From positions 3,534,001-3,598,000 of the forward strand of contig NC_016946.1 of the NCBI RefSeq assembly GCF_000277125.1: a stretch of 64,000 bases of DNA. Direction: 5' to 3'. The position numbers and the translations under genes were made by a program. How positions within the stretch are numbered: the stretch's first letter is position 1; every line of letters starts with the position of its first letter. This stretch comes from Mycobacterium intracellulare ATCC 13950. GTDB lineage: Bacteria > Actinomycetota > Actinomycetes > Mycobacteriales > Mycobacteriaceae. This document shows, piece by piece, positions 61,656 through 64,000 of this stretch. Under the pieces are notes generated by a model that saw only the letters and a program-made list of their open reading frames with translations, ran no database searches and was not told the DNA's origin.

Positions 61656-62471
61656 CTAGCCGAGCTGATCGCCAATCTCCTTGGCGGCGTTGACAAGTGC
61701 GGCGGCCACCGCCGGGTACCGGGAGGGGTCCAGCCGGTGTTGCGGCGCGGCGGCGTTGAGCGCGAGCCGCAGGCCGGGCGCCCGGGCAGGGATGGGCACG
61801 GCGACCGAGGCGACGCCCTCCTCGCTCTCCTCCCGGTTCGTGGCGTAGCCGCGTTCGCGGATGCCCGACAGCTCGGCTTCCAGCTCGGCGCGGCTGGCGA
61901 TCGAATGCGAGGTGATGCGCTCGAGCCGCTCGCGCGGCAGCAGCGCACGCAATTCCGGTGGCGACAACTGGGCCAGCATCACCTTGCCCGTCGAGGTGCA
62001 ATGCGCGGGCATCGTGCGGCCCAGCCGGGACGCCACCCGCACCGCGGCCGGCCCCTCGACGGCGGCCACGAAGCGGACGCTGGCGCCGTCCAGCATGCCG
62101 ACGTGCACGGTCTCGCGCAGCTGTTCGCTGAGGCCGCGCAGGACGGGTGCGGCGGATCGCGCGATGTCGATGCGGCCGAAGATCGCGAACGCCACCCCGG
62201 TCAATGACGGGCCGGGCAGGTACGCCTTGGACACCGGGTCTTGCCGGACGAACCCGCGGTAGGCCAGCATCGCCAGCAACCGGTGCGCGGTCGACGACGC
62301 CACACCCAGATAGCGGGTCGCCTCGCTCAACCGGATCTGGGGTTGTTCGCCCAGCAGCAACAGCAGTCGCAGCGCATTGTCGACCGATTCGATCGGATAC
62401 TGCGGCGCAAGCGAATCGGCGGGCGCCGCCGCGGCGACATCCCGTGCGGCGCGCTCGCGCTTGGGTGGCAT
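61656..62471 (-). CDS. IclR-family transcriptional regulator
   Basis: This 271-residue regulator has an N-terminal winged HTH (about 28-88, R-L-S-E-A-T-R-Y-L-G-V-A-S-S-T-A-H-R-L-L) and a C-terminal effector domain (about 105-265, with H-C-T-S-T-G-K-V-M-L-A and S-V-A-V-P-I). IclR proteins control pca and phthalate genes in many actinobacteria, so it probably senses an intermediate of the adjacent pathway. It is convergent with the aldolase/decarboxylase gene (stop codons adjacent, TAG-CTA). Its ATG is at 62471. Confidence 0.92.
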   Translation of the reverse strand: MPPKRERAARDVAAAAPADSLAPQYPIESVDNALRLLLLLGEQPQIRLSEATRYLGVASSTAHRLLAMLAYRGFVRQDPVSKAYLPGPSLTGVAFAIFGRIDIARSAAPVLRGLSEQLRETVHVGMLDGASVRFVAAVEGPAAVRVASRLGRTMPAHCTSTGKVMLAQLSPPELRALLPRERLERITSHSIASRAELEAELSGIRERGYATNREESEEGVASVAVPIPARAPGLRLALNAAAPQHRLDPSRYPAVAAALVNAAKEIGDQLG

Positions 62472-62596
62472 GGCTCAACGGTAACCAGTGGGCGCCGGAC
62501 GCAGGTGGGTTTCGTCCCGTGGGCCTGGGCGCCGCAAGCGAATTGAAACGCGCACCTTGGGGCGCGGATCGTGGGCCGGTCAGGCATCCTTGACGC

Positions 62597-63268
62597 ATGA
62601 ATGTGGAGCCCTTGCTGCACTCGATCCCGCCGCTGGCCGTCTACGTGGTGGTCGGCGGTGTGGTCGGGATCGAGAGCCTGGGCATCCCGCTGCCGGGCGA
62701 GATCGTGTTGGTGACCGCGGCCCTGATGTCGTCGCATCACGACCTGGCCGTCAATCCGATCGGGGTCGGCGCCGCCGCGGTGATCGGCGCGGTGATCGGA
62801 GATTCGATCGGGTACGCGATCGGGCGCCGCTTCGGCATGCCGCTCTTCGACCGGCTCGGCCGGCGATTCCCCAAGCATTTCGGTCCCGGACACGTCGCGC
62901 TCGCCGAGAAGCTGTTCAACCGGTGGGGCGCGCGGGCCGTCTTCCTGGGCCGGTTCATCGCGCTGTTGCGGATTCTGGCCGGGCCGCTGGCGGGTGCGTT
63001 GAAGATGCACTATCCGCGGTTCCTGGCGGCCAACGTCTCGGGCGCCATTTGCTGGGCGGGCGGCACGACCGCGCTGGTGTACTTCGCCGGCATCGCGGCC
63101 GAACGCTGGCTGGAGCGGTTCTCCTGGATCGGGCTGGTGGTCGCCGTGGTGGCCGGTCTCACCGCGGCAATCCTGTTGCGCGAGCGCACATCACGGGCGA
63201 TTGCGGAATTGGAGGCCGAGCATCACAGCAAGACCGCGGAGGCCGCCACGCAAGCCGACACGGTCTGA
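62597..63268 (+). CDS. dedA: DedA-family membrane protein
   Basis: This 223-residue integral membrane protein is of the DedA/VTT family, recently linked to undecaprenyl-phosphate and other lipid flipping and to membrane energetics. Family motifs are visible: E-S-L-G-I-P-L-P-G-E, G-D-S-I-G-Y-A-I-G-R-R-F and the G-R-F-I-A-L-L-R-I-L-A-G segment with conserved arginines. It matches Rv2637 closely in my recollection. The ATG at 62597 lies 125 bases from the divergent IclR start. The gene ends immediately before the convergent TetR gene. Confidence 0.93.
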   Translation: MNVEPLLHSIPPLAVYVVVGGVVGIESLGIPLPGEIVLVTAALMSSHHDLAVNPIGVGAAAVIGAVIGDSIGYAIGRRFGMPLFDRLGRRFPKHFGPGHVALAEKLFNRWGARAVFLGRFIALLRILAGPLAGALKMHYPRFLAANVSGAICWAGGTTALVYFAGIAAERWLERFSWIGLVVAVVAGLTAAILLRERTSRAIAELEAEHHSKTAEAATQADTV

Positions 63269-63886
63269 CTAAACGGCCTCGCTGGTGTCCGCCACCAGCG
63301 GCGGCCGGTGTTCGTCGATCAGGGCGCGGGCCATCCGGCGGGCGCGTTTCGCCGCGTCGAGGTCCCCGACGGCGGCGAGGATGATGGCGCCCTTCATCAG
63401 GATGTGCCACGACGACGCGAAGTCTTCGATGTCGGTCAACCCCGCTGCGATCGCGCGGCCGCGCACGATGTCGCGGACGTGGTCGATGTGGGTGATGCAG
63501 GCCTGTCCGGCCGGATGGTCCGGCCCGACTTCGAGCAGCACGTTGATGAACGAGCAGCCCTCGTATCCGTCGCGGAGCTGGAACCAGTCGTGCATGACGT
63601 CGAAGATCGCCAGCAACTGTTCCTCGGGGGTGGTACCGCGCTGCCGCGACTGCTCCTCGATCAAACCGTGCGTCCAAAGCTGCTCGCGGCGCTGCAGCAC
63701 GGCCAGCACCAGGTCGGTCTTGGTGGCGAAATGGCGGTACAGCGTCGCCCTGGCGACACAGGCCCGCGCGATCACCTCGTCGGTGCCCACGGCGCGGATG
63801 CCGCGGCGGCTGAACAGCTCATATGCCGCGGTCAGCACGCGCTCACGCGCCGACGCGGCAGGCGTCCCGACATCGGAGGTTGTCAT
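63269..63886 (-). CDS. TetR-family transcriptional regulator
   Basis: This 205-residue TetR repressor has an N-terminal HTH (about 12-60, A-A-Y-E-L-F-S-R-R-G-I-R-A-V-G-T-D-E-V, then R-A-T-L-Y-R-H-F-A-T-K). The C-terminal domain (about 75-195) is the ligand-binding part, with one cysteine in E-G-C-S-F. It is convergent with dedA, with stop codons touching. Upstream of its ATG at 63886 lies a palindrome that is a good candidate operator, so it is probably autoregulated and also controls a divergent gene beyond the window. Confidence 0.9.
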   Translation of the reverse strand: MTTSDVGTPAASARERVLTAAYELFSRRGIRAVGTDEVIARACVARATLYRHFATKTDLVLAVLQRREQLWTHGLIEEQSRQRGTTPEEQLLAIFDVMHDWFQLRDGYEGCSFINVLLEVGPDHPAGQACITHIDHVRDIVRGRAIAAGLTDIEDFASSWHILMKGAIILAAVGDLDAAKRARRMARALIDEHRPPLVADTSEAV

Positions 63887-63920
63887 ACGGGCCTTACCGT
63901 ACTCTTAGCCCCGGACCCGT

Positions 63921-63938
63921 AGACAGACCGCCCTGTCT
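63921..63938. promoter_or_regulatory. Candidate TetR operator
   Basis: AGACAG-ACCGCC-CTGTCT is a perfect 6-bp inverted repeat with a 6-bp spacer 35 bases upstream of the tetR start. AT-rich TTATAC (63941-63946) follows it and could be a -10 box for a divergent gene beyond the window end. The layout is typical for TetR autoregulation. Confidence 0.6.
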
Positions 63939-64000
63939 CGTTATACAAATGAGATTCGCATCCGCGAACAGTCGGTCTTCAGACACTAGGACGGGCATCC

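Overview
This window is mycobacterial chromosome. The base composition is high in GC and third codon positions are strongly G/C. Gene order runs largely parallel to the Mycobacterium tuberculosis H37Rv stretch from about Rv2575 to Rv2637: ypfJ-like protease, Rv2576c, Rv2577, Rv2578c, hisS, Rv2581c, ppiB, relA, apt, Rv2585c, secF, secD, yajC, gabT, fadD9/car, ruvBAC, Rv2597-Rv2600, speE, yebC, pdxT-tesB-pdxS, pimA-patA-pgsA-Rv2613c-thrS, Rv2619c-Rv2622, Rv2633c and dedA. Locus names are recalled from memory of H37Rv, not from a search. Departures from that order and the extra catabolic genes point to a non-tuberculous, probably slow-growing species; the species cannot be fixed from this window.

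Layout. 1-6000: end of a zinc metallopeptidase, a 57-bp tandem repeat, an inserted aldolase/lyase pair with an XRE-cupin regulator, a Tat-exported purple acid phosphatase and a radical SAM protein. 6100-8800: small exported, SRPBCC and membrane proteins plus a 13E12 HNH gene with an SOS box on its start codon. 8850-21700: housekeeping block (hisS, glyoxalase II-like, ppiB, relA, apt, an SBP lipoprotein, secF-secD-yajC, gabT). 21800-25400: carboxylic acid reductase with a strong terminator. 25400-27400: two paralogous membrane proteins around a DUF1304 protein. 27480-29720: SOS-controlled ruvC-ruvA-ruvB. 29880-33500: a five-gene membrane/spermidine-synthase-like operon. 33600-37000: yebC and the PLP synthase genes. 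37040-43450: the coupled PIM/phosphoinositide operon led by thrS. 43550-53500: mixed accessory genes (antiporter, thioesterase, aldo-keto reductase, DoxX, two Cys-containing HTH regulators, nitronate monooxygenase-like protein, fdxA, methyltransferase).

53500-62500 is the most distinctive part. Protocatechuate 3,4-dioxygenase (pcaH, pcaG) and pcaB lie on one strand. A divergent tightly coupled operon carries a Rieske ring-hydroxylating dioxygenase (large and small subunits), an 81-residue cysteine-free protein, a short-chain dehydrogenase and a class II aldolase/decarboxylase-type protein, with an IclR regulator at its end. The most economical reading is a route that dioxygenates an aromatic carboxylate, rearomatises and decarboxylates it to a catechol such as protocatechuate, and opens that ring with PcaHG-PcaB. 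No ferredoxin/reductase pair for the dioxygenase is present here. pcaG carries three perfect in-frame copies of a 57-bp repeat.

No tRNA, rRNA, insertion sequence, prophage or CRISPR array was recognised. No stretch longer than 300 bases lacks a gene. The longest gene-free gaps (57725-57997, 34361-34620, 20118-20325, 29686-29878) hold promoter regions, inverted repeats or short repeats, as listed.
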